DNA of 64,000 nucleotides from assembly GCA_027605045.1 (NCBI GenBank), contig JAQFWX010000011.1, positions 1 through 64,000 on the forward strand. Direction: 5' to 3'. The DNA comes from Phallus indusiatus. Its lineage: Eukaryota > Basidiomycota > Agaricomycetes > Phallales > Phallaceae. A program made the position numbers and the translations under genes. The notes beneath the pieces were generated by a model, which had not been told where the DNA came from, ran no database searches, and saw only the letters and a list, made by a program, of their open reading frames with translations. This document shows positions 1 through 10,429 of this stretch, piece after piece. The first letter of the stretch is position 1. Every line of letters begins with the position of its first letter.

Positions 1-145
1 GAATAGGCTAACTTCTATCATGTAAGCAGCGTCTAGGGCATAGCCGAGGATTCGGAAATTGCCGGACATCCTCTAAGGCATAACCTCCAATAAGGCATAG
101 TTTTTTGTGTCCACGGAGGGGTATGCCTTATTAGAGGTTCTACTG
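1..145. mobile_element. Terminal part of a pogo/Tigger-like DNA transposon, cut by the window edge
   Basis: Read from the right, this stretch starts with CAGTAGAACCTCTAATAAGG next to a TA dinucleotide at 146-147. That resembles the terminal inverted repeats of pogo/Tigger-type Tc1-mariner elements, which begin CAGT and duplicate TA. The motif 'aggcata' recurs around 76-100 and 121-135 in both orientations, giving sub-terminal inverted repeats. The rest of the element would lie left of the window, so neither a transposase nor the other end can be seen. Assignment to a superfamily is inference from the end sequence only. Confidence 0.4.
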
Positions 146-549
146 TATCGATATCAATCATTTTGACTGCGTATTAGTAATTGGATTACGGGTTGTATAA
201 TGACCCGATCATGAAGTTCATTTCAACATTCTAATTTGGAATCTTTGAGGCGAATTTGCTTATCAATCCATCGGACTATTTGGCTTGAACTATACATTCA
301 AAGTATGGCGTAACTGTTCGTCAGCCACGCGAAAAAGGAGAGATTTCTCATCAGTTTCTATCATCGCGATTGTATTGGCTTGCGCTCGACTTCTTCTCAT
401 AATCAGAATCAAAAGGCTCTTACATAATGTATTCTGAAGAGCATGGTCCCGCGATAGCATAAAAGGTTCAATCGTTCTCCCATGAGACGAAACAACAACC
501 AAAACCTCCTTTTACAGCCCCAAGTCTTCAAACTATAATACCTTCTGAA
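146..549. other. Upstream region of the oxidoreductase pseudogene; no gene seen
   Basis: AT-rich intergenic sequence. A 70-codon frame on the minus strand resembles nothing I know and has no splice support, so it is not called. The region should contain the old promoter of the downstream oxidoreductase; no clear TATA box was found. Confidence 0.5.
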
Positions 550-1875
550 ATGGCGCAGCAAAAAGCTTTACTCCTCACGAAGAAACAGGGTTCTTTTGAA
601 GTTGGCTCATCCGAGAAACCCACTCCTGGACCCGGAGAGATTCTTGTCAAGGTAAATTTTGCTACAAAAAACGTCTTTTGAAAGAGTTACACATGAATCA
701 CCTTTTGTCTCTTTTGTCGTCCAGATTATCGCGACCGCTTTGAATCCCGTTGATTGGAAAATACAAGTTATCGGGTTCTTCATCGAAGAATACCCAGCCA
801 TTTTGGGTACCGATTCCGCTGGTATTGTGGAGGCGGTTGGTGAAGGCGTCACCAAATTCAGCGTAGGCGACAAAGTGTAAGCCACTATCTGATGTTTTTT
901 GCTCTTCAGAAGCTTACTCGCGTTATACAGCTTCCATCAAGGAAATTTCGTAAATCGTAATGCCACATTCCAACAATATACTATTGTTCCAGCTGAGATT
1001 GCAGCGAAGGTTCGTGATCCCCTGTTTGAACTTTCTCACTCTAATCTTAGACTCGTTTTCTCTCCGATAGATTCCGGATAACATATCTTTTGAAGAAGCA
1101 TCATCTATCCCACTCGGTCTGGCGACCGGTGCTACAGGCTTCTACAACCCCATTGAAACAGGTGCTGGGTTAGGCTTGACACCTCCATGGGAAGGCGGCG
1201 GGTAAATATAAAGACCAAGGTGTCTTAATCTTCGGAGGGTCTTCATCTGTGGGACAATACAGTAAGATCTATCTATCACATCAAAAACTCATCTCACATT
1301 ATTCTTGGATACTAGCCATTCAACTTGCAAGGCTATCCGGGTTTAACCCCATTGTCACCACAGCATCCCTTCACAACACAGATCTTCTCAAATCACTTGG
1401 TGCAACGCACGTTGTCGATCGTAAAGCTGATATCGTTGCCGAAGCTGCCAAGATTTTCACAACCCCTCCGAAAATTGTCTACGATGCAATTTCAGAGGAA
1501 TCCACAGCAAGCCGCGTGGAAGATTCTTGCACCGGGAGGTTCCTTAATTCTGGTTCTACCCGCAGCTCCGGGGATTGAGAAAGGAGTTGACGGAAAAACA
1601 ATTGCCAATGTTTATGGAAATGTGTTTGCTCAGCGCAAGCTCGGTATCAGCATGTATGCTCATCTGACCGAATATCTAGCCGCTGGAAAAATTAAGGCAA
1701 GCAATTATCTTTTCAATCAAGTGCCTCGGTCGTTCTGATAAAATATATAATTTAGCCTAATAAGGTGGAAGTTTTGCCAGACGGTCTTGCAGGTATAATT
1801 GATGGATTGAAACGACTGCAGAACAACCAGGTTTCTGCGTTGAAACTCATCGCTAAGCCACAAGAGACAGCTTGA
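550..1875 (+). pseudogene. MDR-superfamily (ToxD-like, zinc-independent) alcohol dehydrogenase/enoyl reductase with two frameshifts
   Basis: The conceptual protein is a medium-chain dehydrogenase/reductase of the fungal ToxD-like/trans-enoyl-reductase group, NAD(P)H-dependent enzymes usually of unknown or secondary-metabolic substrate. Exon 1 starts at 550 (MAQQKALLL). Later exons give LNPVDWK, GTDSAG, the catalytic-domain segment GNFVNRNATFQQY and the nucleotide-binding stretch IFGGSSSVGQY. The C-terminal part runs from KILAPGGS to ALKLIAKPQETA, ending at 1875. Four or five short GT-AG introns restore this order, including one at about 1694-1764 region just before VEVLPDG. Two lesions break it. 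An extra T at 1203 puts TAA directly after the PPWEGGG segment. A loss of about 2 bases near 1503-1507 shifts the frame between AISEES and QQAAWK. A truncated second copy lies at 4037-4314. Sequencing error is a possible alternative, but two lesions in a duplicated region favour a pseudogene. Confidence 0.8.
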
Positions 1876-1979
1876 ATGAGGAGACGTCGTTATTGTTGAG
1901 AACGAGTAATTTACAGTGTAAAAAATATATCTGAATTTTAAACATATAGGTTTCATGTGACCTAAGTTTCATGGTTCGT

Positions 1980-2060
1980 CGGCCCTGTAAATAGCTCGAC
2001 TGGCCATACTGGCTGATTATCGCCAAAAAACCAGTCTTAAGCTCCACCAAAAAAAAAAAA
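1980..2060 (+). mobile_element. Retroposed 81-bp insert with poly-A tail and 15-bp target-site duplication
   Basis: The insert begins CGGCCCTG and ends in 12 A residues. It is flanked by identical 15-bp copies of AGTTTCATGGTTCGT at 1965-1979 and 2061-2075. The paralogous segment near 4405-4425 has a single copy of this target and no insert, so it is an empty site. A poly-A tail plus a long direct repeat is the hallmark of LINE-mediated target-primed reverse transcription. The 69-base body is too short to classify; it could be a 5'-truncated SINE, a LINE 3' end or a retrocopied small RNA. Confidence 0.75.
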
Positions 2061-2079
2061 AGTTTCATGGTTCGTGGAG

Positions 2080-2270
2080 GGTTGGATTAATCACAAGGGC
2101 GAGACTCAAATAACAACTCCCATCCTTGTTAATGCATGACTGACTAAAAGAAATGATTATTACACTCATTACAGTATAGAATCAAAGTGACGAGTGACGG
2201 ACCATTTCTTCATCGTGGAATCGGGAGAAGCCAGAAAGCTTGTGTCTCGGGCACGTCTCCCGCCTAATAT
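2080..2270 (-). pseudogene. 3' remnant of an A-family gene
   Basis: This segment is closely similar to 4430-4610 and, less so, to 6070-6240. Those are the last codons and 3' flank of the larger A-family copies. On the minus strand it contains the tail equivalent to ETQAFWLLP and MKKW of the 4.5-5.8 kb copy. Nothing upstream of that tail survives here. Its position just behind the oxidoreductase is repeated at 4.3 kb, so the oxidoreductase 3' end and the A-family 3' end were duplicated as one block. Confidence 0.6.
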
Positions 2271-3030
2271 AGATTAAATAAAGAGCATTCGTGATAAATG
2301 TGAAAAGTAAAAATGAATTGAATAGAAAATGAAAGTGTAAGTTCCCCACAACAACATAAACGGCAATAACCATCAATCAGGTCTGTTACACGCAGCGTGC
2401 AGCGCGTCCGGGGTTAAGTCCGGACTTCGGACGTGAGGGAGCGGACCACTTGGACCATTGTGCGCCTATTGATCGCATTGTTGTTTTAACACACCCACCG
2501 ATGTGAAGCAATCTGAATTTGTGGATAAAATACCATTCCATCTTGGCATCCCCTTCCTCCTCTCTTCAGTTCTTGCGTATCCTGAAATGAACTGTCAGAA
2601 CCTAGGATAAAAGCTCGAATAATTGAAGTGAGAAGGTTGATGGACGCCTCGAAGGTCTGGACTTGTGACTTGTAGGTGGAATGACCTAGTCGTTCAAGGG
2701 AACGTTGTTTGCCATGGTCGCTGCGAAAGTTGGTGGCACTGCCGCAGTATAGTAATTGTTGTAGTGCTATCGGAGGATGTAGAAAATGTAGTGATCGTCA
2801 TAGTTGGTGTGGCACTGATGGTAGTAGTTGATGATGCAGGTGGGGGTGATGCAGGCAGGGTATGGGTGGGGGTGTGGATGGTGCGGATGGTGCGGATGGT
2901 GCGGATGGCGGTGGGGTGCGGTCGTCGTCGCCGTTACTGTGGCGCGTGAAGAGGCTTAATTGGTAGGACGACGACTGTCAAACGCATAGTTTTTGAGATG
3001 TTTTGGCATAGATAATACATTTATCTAGAC
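2271..3030. other. No convincing gene; G-rich low-complexity sequence
   Basis: The interval is intergenic. From about 2660 to 2945 the plus strand is G/T-rich, and 2879-2912 holds three to four tandem copies of a 9-base unit, GTGCGGATG. A 94-codon plus-strand frame there (rich in V, M and G) is explained by this composition and is not called. Confidence 0.5.
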
Positions 3031-3040
3031 ACCGAATGTC

Positions 3041-3428
3041 GGACCCATTTCCAGGTCCGGTCCCGGTTCCGGTGAGGACACGACGCCTTGCTCTCTCCTG
3101 TATTATAGAAAATTCAGTCATTTAGAATAGTATTCATGTCAAAGGAGGGAACCCACCTGAGCCAAAAGCACCTTCTCAACAAAGGAGATTGCACTTTCTT
3201 TTAAAAAATTCCCGCGGGTTGGAGTATTTCACGTTGGGACCATCCCATTAATGATCGCCTCATTTCCACGGAGACCGTCGAGAGAGAGACCCGGAGGAAC
3301 CATTTCGCCGAAGGTTCTTGAAGCCCTTGGGTTCCAGGGGCGTCACCCGTAATTTCTCCCTTTGATTGACCTGAAGATTGGACAAATACAATAAACGGCA
3401 TGCAAAAGGACTTACCTTCAGTTGCCAT
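3041..3428 (-). CDS. X-family small protein, copy X1 (unknown function)
   Basis: I do not recognise this family. The reading is three exons. Exon 1 starts at 3428 (MATEG). A ~45-base intron follows, then exon 2 (GEITGDAPGTQG, SAKWFL, REILQPAG). A ~60-base intron starting GTGGGTTCC follows, then a basic last exon (ERARRRVLTG). The second intron is clearly homologous to introns in copies at 11.7, 16.2 and 16.8 kb (shared ...GACTG..TTTCT.ATAATACAG end), which is what ties the copies together. The protein would be roughly 100-120 residues with an amphipathic or weakly hydrophobic middle. A run of T residues near 3200 may shift the frame after the LQPAGIF segment, so the copy may be damaged. Its 5' flank is duplicated at 13.0-13.4 kb. 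Confidence 0.45.
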
Positions 3429-4036
3429 GGAATTTTGAATTAAAAAAAACGAATTGTATTGGTATTCGGCGTTAGAAAGGAACCAAGAACAAGAAGGCTT
3501 CCTCAGTTAGAGTGAATGATTACAATATATATGACAAGCCTGATGAATATCAAAAAAGGAACGGTGAATAGTAATGAACGGGGTTGTAACTGCTTTGCAA
3601 TATGCAATAAAATAAAGATGAGGAGAGAAAGCATACAACGAAAAATGAAGCATGCTGCATTTATAGTTTTATACTGGCGTGACGGCGAAGCGTTCAATAA
3701 TGAAACTCTGACTGGCACGCGTTGGAAGGACGCGCAGAGCGTCACAATTAATTAACGCCTCATTTGACCTTTGCTCAACCGTCTTGGACGGTTGATTCAC
3801 TCGCCTATTGTCTGCTGCATAGAGGTGATGGTTCAAAGTTGGAAGTATGTCCATGCTTTGTGTACTCGTTACCCTTTAGTTTATGGGCACCACACAGCCT
3901 CGATGGCAGATGCATGGGCTCAGCCCATTCTCAAAAATAAACTGGTCTGCTATGTCAAATTACTTTTGCTACGGAACACCTTACTCAAGTTATGACGCCA
4001 GACTGCGCCAGTCAGATCCCAACGGACCTGTCATAC
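3429..4036. repeat. Duplicated 5' flank of X1, paralogous to 12999-13440
   Basis: The two stretches share long near-identical runs, for example around GACGGCGAAGCGTTCAATAA at 3680 and its counterpart at 13225. Both lie immediately upstream of a minus-strand X copy. Small frames on both strands have no family resemblance. The likely content is promoter and spacer sequence that was copied together with X. Confidence 0.55.
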
Positions 4037-4314
4037 CCCGGGAGGTTCTTTAATGGAAACGTGTTTACTCAGCGCAAGCTTGGTATCAGCATGTATGCTC
4101 ATCTGACCGAATATCTAGCCGCTGGAAAAATTAAGGAGAGCAATTATCTTTTCAATCAAGTGCCTCGGTCTTTCCGATAAAATATATAATTTAGCCCAAT
4201 AAGGTGGAAGTTTTGCCAGACGGCCTTGCAGGTATAATCGATGGACTGAAACGACTGCAGAACAACCAGGTTTCCATGTTGAAACTCATTGCTAAGCCAC
4301 AAGAGACAGCTTAA
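4037..4314 (+). pseudogene. C-terminal fragment of the ToxD-like oxidoreductase (second copy)
   Basis: The fragment matches the end of the gene at 550-1875: GGGAGGTTCT, then directly the segment encoding GNVFTQRKLGISMYAHL, the last intron, and the final residues up to TAA at 4312-4314. Relative to the longer copy, about 66 bases between the GGS codons and the GNV codons are deleted at the junction near 4052. Nothing of the first 60 percent of the gene is present. It is fused in front of the A-family copy at 4.5-5.8 kb, which mirrors the arrangement at 1.6-2.3 kb. Confidence 0.8.
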
Positions 4315-4504
4315 ATGAGGAGACACCGTTATTGTTGAGAACGAGTAATTTACAATGTAAAAAATATATCTGAATTCCAAACATATAGGATTCATGTAAC
4401 CCAGGTTTCATGGTTCGTGGAGGGCTGGATTAATCACAAGGGCGAGACTCAAATAACAACTCCCATCCTTATTAATGCATCGATAACTAAGATAAATGGT
4501 TATT

Positions 4505-5774
4505 TCATCCATTGCCATAAAAATCAAAGTGACGAGTGACGGACCATTTCTTCATCATGGAATTGGGGAGAAGCCAGAAAGCTTGTGTCTCGGGCACGTC
4601 TCCCGCCTTCGGAAAATCTGATGTCTCTATGCAATCCGAACACAATTCAAAACGAGTCGGCACATGACTACCGATTCTCAATCTTCCAACCTCCAATGAT
4701 GCGACAATATTCCCCCTCAAGTTGTTCTGAGAAGGTTTCATTACACAAAGTACGACTTTCCAGCGCAGTGAACCGAATTGAGAGCATTGAGTACGGATGT
4801 GAAATCCCCAGATTAAACCTAAAAAAAGGAAACTTGTAAACCGCGCGATTTATAAAACTCGACGAAAAACTTTGTTCAATACCTTTGGCCACAAATTCTA
4901 TTCCAATGGCGATACCCGATTGAAACCTTTGTAACAGGTCGGGGACAAACCAATTCAACTCGAAACCTTCCGTAGTGTCAGCTACGGTGAATGTTTCTGA
5001 GAGAGGTGAGGGTAGTTTTAAGCCATGTCTGATCTCCATGCGTGTGTTCGTTGCACGAGCAAGCCTACGACGAGGTGGAAGTAGTCTTAGGTCTGCCCGT
5101 CGAATTCGGTCAAAGTAGTTGTTAAAACCTTTCTCAGCGCATGCTAAGTACAATTCGTTTTGAACATCTGGGGTTGGAGGTAATTCATCCAGATAGGTTT
5201 GAAGTAGAAGATGTCGCATGCTGGTTTTCGACTGGTCATCCGCTCGTGTAGAGTGGAGGATGATCCAGGTTGGGACTGTTTTCAAGTCGTTCCCACTCCG
5301 GAAATCATACAATCTGGTGGCAGGACCGAAGGGTAATTTTGTCCGTTTACAGGCCTCAATAGATTCACGAACAGCGCCTACGATGCATGGTGTTATTTTT
5401 CGATGATGAGAGGCCGAAAAGATACGGTTAACCTTAATCCAGGAAGGTTTGACTCAAAGTGAGCTCAAATTCTGCCCGCAGTCCTTTTCAATTACTTACT
5501 AAATCTAAAATCTCAGTTGTGAATTCATGACAAGACTCGGCCTTGTCGAGTTTTTCTGCGAGACCATGAAAGGAACAGGGTGTCTCGGATGCGGGCGGAA
5601 GAATTCACCTTCGTCTTCTCCTCTTCGGTGAATGCAGCAGCGGTGAAAAGGACGCAGATTAAAATTCCGGCGATATATACAAAAATCATGAGGATAGGAT
5701 GGAGACCACGAAAAGAGCGTGAATGTCAGGATAATGAAGCGGGATTTGAAGATTGCGGTTAAATAAATGTTCAA
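4505..5774 (-). pseudogene. A-family protein, copy A1 (unknown function, damaged)
   Basis: I do not recognise this family. A short 5' part (about 5580-5774) encodes one hydrophobic segment (FVYIAGILICVLFTAAAF). The main conserved part (about 4668-5420) follows: ITPCIVGAVRESIEA, LYDFR, PTWIILHS, RHLLLQTYLDELPP, FDRIRRADLRLLPPRRRL, LNWFVPDLLQRF. The C-terminal part reads FELCSDCIETSDFP and ends at 4505. Damage relative to the 6.1-7.5 kb copy is a 2-base insertion before the hydrophobic segment, a TGA near 5455, and a one-base insertion near 4718. The one-base insertion truncates the conserved region after EYCRIIGGWK. Copies A1 and A4 share the last two lesions. Confidence 0.6.
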
Positions 5775-6134
5775 GAGTCATATACATAGGGGGCATAGTA
5801 CCACGCCCAGGAAAGCGTCATTATGTAATGAATAGTGATTCGGTACTTGTACAGTACTGTTTAACACTGTTCGTACTGGCATTTCGGCAATATTAGTTAT
5901 CATATTAGTTATCATAGGGCGGTGGCAGCCAATTCTGGTCATGCGGAGGCTTGCCACTTTGAAATGCATGTGAGAAACTGCAGCTTTTAAGATTTATACA
6001 CATTAAAATGATCAAAAAGACGAGCACGAAGAAAGGTTGACGCGGTTCCCAAATTTTAAGGTGAGCAGGAGGTCTGGTTAATCACAAGATTGAGCGTCAA
6101 ATAACAACTCCCGTCCTTGTTAATGCATCGATAA
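5775..6134. other. Spacer between two A-family copies; no gene
   Basis: AT-rich intergenic sequence between the 5' end of A1 and the 3' end of A2. A 12-13-base unit (atattagttatc) is tandemly repeated near 5888-5915. The right part (about 6060-6134) resembles the 3' flank of A1 and the fragment at 2080-2270. Confidence 0.5.
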
Positions 6135-7505
6135 CTAGAATAAATAGTTATTACACTTATTATTATATAGAATCGAGATGACGAACCACTTCTTCGCTGC
6201 CGAGCTGGGAAGAAGCCAGGGTTTGGGTCTTGGGTACGTCCCCATCTCCCCTTCCGGAAAATCCGACGTCTCTATGCCATTTGAATACAATTCAAAACCG
6301 ATTGACCCGAAGATTTTCCCTTTTCCAATCACCAATGATGCGACAATATCTCCTTCAAGTTGTTCTGAGAAGGTCTCAGTACACAAAGTACAACTTTCCA
6401 GCCCAGTGGGCCGGATGCAAAGCATTGAGTACGGATGTAAAATCCCCAGATTAGACCTAAAAATAAAACTAGTGAATCATGCAATTCATGAAACTCAGCG
6501 AAAAACCTTGTTTAATACCTTTGGCCACAAATTCTATTCCAGTGGCGATACCCGAATGAAACCTTTGTAGCAGATTGGGGACAAACCAATTCAACTTGAA
6601 ACCGTCCGTAGTGTCAGCTACGGTGAAGGTTTCTGAGAGATTTGAGGGCAGTTTTAAGCCATGTCTGATCTCCATGTGTGTGTTCGTCGCGCGAGCAAGC
6701 CTACGACGAGGTGGAAGTAGTCTTAGGTCTGCCCGTCGAATTCGGTCAAAGTAGTTGTTAAAACCCTTTTCAGAGCATGCTAAGTACAATTCATTTCGAA
6801 TATCTGGGGTTGGAGGTAGTTCATCCAGATAGGTTTGAAGTAGAAGATGTCGCATGCTGGTTTTTGACTGTTCATCGGCTTGTGTCGAGTGGAAAATGAT
6901 CCAGGTCGGGAGTGTTTTGTACCCCATCCGGAAATCATAAAATTCGACGACAGGACCGATGGGTAATTCTGTTCGTTTAAAGGCCTCAATAGATTCACGA
7001 ATAGCATCTACGATGCATGGTGTTAACTCCCGACGACGAGAAGCTGACAAGATACGGTCAACCTTAATCAAGGAAGGTTTGACTTCAAGTGAGCTCAAAT
7101 CCTGTCCGCAGTCCTTTTTAATTACTTACTAAACCTGAAATCTCCATTGTGAATTCATGACAAGACTCGGCCTTGTCGAGTTTTTCTGCGAGATCATGAA
7201 AGGCACAGGGTTTCTCGGACGCGGGCCGGGAAGAATTCTGAATTCACCTTCGACTTTCGACATCCGATGAATGCATAGGTAATAATGACGTAAATCAGAA
7301 CTGTGGCAATATATACAAAAACCATAGGGATAGGATGAGCCACAAAACGAACGTGAATGTCAATGTCCGGATAATGGAACAGGATAAAATTGCGCTTGAA
7401 TAAATATTCAAGAATCATCATAGGGGGCGCTGATAGTGAAGGGAGAACTTGAAGGCGCCGGGAAGATATCAATTGTATACTGAACTCGCGGGCGCCAGAG
7501 CACAT
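6135..7505 (-). pseudogene. A-family protein, copy A2 (best-preserved 5' part; unknown function)
   Basis: The 5' part (7194-7505) is an uninterrupted frame with a hydrophobic stretch (MVFVYIATVLIYVIITYAF) preceded by FHYPDIDIHVRFVAHP. It suggests a type II or III membrane anchor. The conserved region (6469-7098) contains ELTPCIVDAIRESIEAF, VVEFYDFR, LPTWIIFHSTQADEQ, ELYLACSEKGFNNYFD, ADLRLLPPRRRLARATNT and LNWFVPNLLQ. The C-terminal part is open from 6425 to 6135. An in-frame TAG near 6470 separates the last two parts unless an unrecognised intron removes it. A conserved 28-base GTAAGT...CAG interval at 7102-7129 must be spliced to join the 5' and middle parts. I call it a probable pseudogene. 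Confidence 0.55.
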
Positions 7506-8510
7506 TGCAGGTTCATCTCAGCTAGGTAACATCCGTCTTCAGCGCCATTCCTTTTTCACATTCTTTTGCTATATCACATCGTCCACGCATTATAAGGAAC
7601 AAGGCCTTACGCGCAAACTCATGTTCTGACAAGGAATACAGCTGGATACAGCTTGACGAAGGATAGCGTCGCACATCACATGCATCACATGCAAGGACGC
7701 AGAGGTTCTCGACTATGTAATGGATCTTTGTAAACCCTTGGTAAACCCCCAAAACATTTGCTTCTACACTTACCCGCTGCATCATGGATCAACGACGATG
7801 TCTCTTCTTGATTGAACGTAATCTAGTCATTGTCCTAAATAAAGGAACGAACCTATTGGAAGGTTAGTGTTTTTCTCACCACTGCAATTATACGAACATA
7901 GTGAACGGATCATAAGTGCCTATCTGTCCATGTCAGGTCCAACTATCACGGTATCATTCTCAAACCTCCTGAAATGCATTCCAATCATCTCTTATTCGTG
8001 TGGTGGGCATGGGAACCTTTGAGCCACACTCCATGGTCACCTCAACTAAGGCACTGGCAGTGTATACTATACAAACGGTCAAAACGCGGAAGTGAAACGC
8101 GACCGACGGCTTCAGACCGATTTGCGGATGTCAGTTCGTGGTTATTTCTGGGATGATCGTTTCGCGCAAAAGATTGGTTTCTGGAATCTCTGAACGACGA
8201 AAGGCAATCCTTAATTCCTGTCGCATGACACATGGTTAACTTGAGGTACTGACCGCAACCTGTAAGTGAATCTCGTTCTTTGATATCACACTGATGAATA
8301 TTAGAATATAAAAGTCACTCTCAAACGTCTTCCTATGATTGATGATAGATAATGTGATATGAGTTTTTTTGTGATCTTTGATGGTCTTTTTCTTTGGAGT
8401 AACGTATCGAGCTATGCCAGTTATTTATACAATTCTTGCTTATAACTCATAAGCCATGAAGGTTATTGAGATACGGTTGCTTGTGCTCATCTGTCCTTAA
8501 CCTTCTTAAA
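7506..8510. other. Intergenic; contains the shared upstream sequence of X copies, no gene called
   Basis: The stretch at about 7490-7600 (GCCAGAGCACATTGCAGGTT onward) is paralogous to 11405-11540 and 16398-16530, where it lies upstream of plus-strand X copies. Here no X frame follows. An 87-codon minus-strand frame (7522-7785) has no resemblance to known proteins. The rest up to the DUF6533 gene shows nothing. Confidence 0.5.
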
Positions 8511-10268
8511 ATGGATAACTCCACATTGAGCAATGGAAACAGTACAGAGGCACTGTCGCCAGCGGATATCTCAGCATTATATCAAGGGTTAGTCAGTGTT
8601 TCAAAAGATGGTACATTTTTCCCTGACCAAAAGCCGAGTAGTTACGTAGCGGCCTATATACTGTTCTGCAACATCGGTAACTGTTAAAACATTTCATATA
8701 ACGCTCATTTCGCCAAACGTGCTGCTGACCTACCCCACAGCGATCTTATCATACAGTACGATTCTGAGTTTAGGAGACGAGATCGAGTACATTTGGCTGG
8801 GCCGCTTTAGTCTTCCCGTATTCCTCTATTACCTTGCCAGATACCCGGCCCTTGCGAGTCAGTGTCTTGTCATTTTGATAGGTCTTTTACCGGCAGCCAA
8901 TACGGTCCGTCTGTTTCTCTTATTATTTCAACAGTAAAATCTGATTACTGAGAAGTCTGGGAGGTGCGCATCGCATATATACAGTTTTATTTGAATGATA
9001 TTAGTTATCTTGATCAGGGTCTGCACCATTCTGGATGAGGTGTACGGCGTTATGTCAATACTCTCTTACATTGGAATCCAAGGTTAAAAACTCTCATTCG
9101 AAATCCCCCTACAGACTGACTAAGCATTAACAGGCTTGCTGATCGCTCGAGCATACGCTCTCTATCCTGAAAATCTATGGGTCGCTGCGGGATTAAATCT
9201 CCCTTTTTGTCGTCAGTCTAGTTGTCGATATCTACCGTATGTCAATCTCCTCTTCCAAAGTAATATTGTGTATACAATACTAACGCCTGGTTAATATCGA
9301 AGTTTCAGCCGCGTATCCCGGATGCACAGAAAATGCTGGATTTAGGTAATCTCTTGTTTCATTGGCGAGTCCGTTGAACATCGTTAACGAGAAATTGTTA
9401 GCTGTGAGGCTTCCAAACACCCGTAGGCGACATCTATAGATAGACTGATATACTGGTAGCTTCCCTCAACTTGCTAAAATTAGCTCAAGCTATCTCGGGA
9501 GTTGTTGCGGATCTTGTTGTATTCATCGCCGTTATTGTAAAACTTTGGGGCGTATGGAAACTGAGAAGGATGACTGGTCTGCGTAATGAAGGGCCTGGTA
9601 TTGCTATGACGCTACTCTCTCAAGGTACGTATTCAGCTTTTGGAATAAGACTCCTATTTGAGTGCAATTCCTTCACAAGGTCTTTTAAGATTCTGGCAAG
9701 TTATATGCGCCGCATGTTTCGTCAGATTTCAAGTTTACCGACAGTTCTTTTCAGCTTTGTTCTCCTCATGACTTCAGCGGGTGCCGTAGTTGTGGTAGTG
9801 AGTTTTTTTCATCTGAAATGGTTAGATAACCTGGCTGTTTTTTTGGTTGTTAGGTGGCTTCGGTAAGCATACCGAAATATAAAGGTTGATTTTGCAATGA
9901 CAGTGCACTCCAGGATGAAATTTTAGAAGAAGTCTCCTTTTTCCAACAATCGTAAGCCGCTCAGACTCTCGTCACATCACAAACCTGGTAATTGAAATTT
10001 CCGACGCAGGATGTCCGTCGTTCTTATCTGTCAATTCACACTAGATCTTCGGCGACGCAATGCACGCCAGATCGACACTGTGGAGCTTCCAGAAATAACG
10101 TTCAATGCTCAAGGCGTGCATAGTGTATTACTATATGTTCATGAAACTTGCATAGCAGAGTTTGGCGAACGAGGTCTCCTACAGGATCCCGATAATCACC
10201 TCAATACTAGGACAGATCGTGATGAGAAGGTTGGGTTTTCAAACGCGACTAGTCCAAATTTTTGGTGA
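8511..10268 (+). CDS. DUF6533-domain multi-pass membrane protein (possible one-base frameshift)
   Basis: This belongs to the DUF6533 family of basidiomycete integral membrane proteins of unknown function. Exon 1 starts at 8511 (MDNSTLSNGN) and joins across an intron at 8677-8740 to AILSYSTILSLGDEIEYIW, the family's signature. FSLPVFLYYLARYP follows. Later exons give VCTILDEVYGVMSILSYIGIQ, GLLIARAYALYPE, then LAQAISGVVADLVVFIAVIVK and KLRRMTGLRNEGPG, matching later helices of the family. The last exon (from 10011) has MSVVLICQFTLDLRRRN, equivalent to the conserved 'RFLLDLR' region, and ends at 10268. In the fourth exon the frame changes inside GGATTAAATCTC (9190-9200). Removing one A restores GLISLFVVSLVVDIY, so the allele is frameshifted or carries a sequencing error. 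The exon structure between 9650 and 10000 is unresolved. Confidence 0.7.
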
Positions 10269-10429
10269 ATCCGGCGTTCCCACCGGTTCGCAAATGCTAT
10301 CTAGAATGTGTTATATCTGATCGAATTCCACAACAATGTGGCTAAATAAGTTTTGAGAGCGAAATTTCGCGTCAATCTTTCGCATATATACAAATTTTCA
10401 TGTATGTCTTATACACAGCTTTTTTGTTT

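Noticed and set aside
1200..1215. Reading the TAA at 1203 as part of a tiny GTAAAT...AAG intron
   Set aside because: The interval would be 12 bases, far below any plausible intron length; a one-base insertion explains it better.
2665..2949. 94-codon plus-strand frame rich in Val, Met and Gly
   Set aside because: It is produced by a G/T-rich tract with a 9-base tandem unit; no splice signals or family resemblance.
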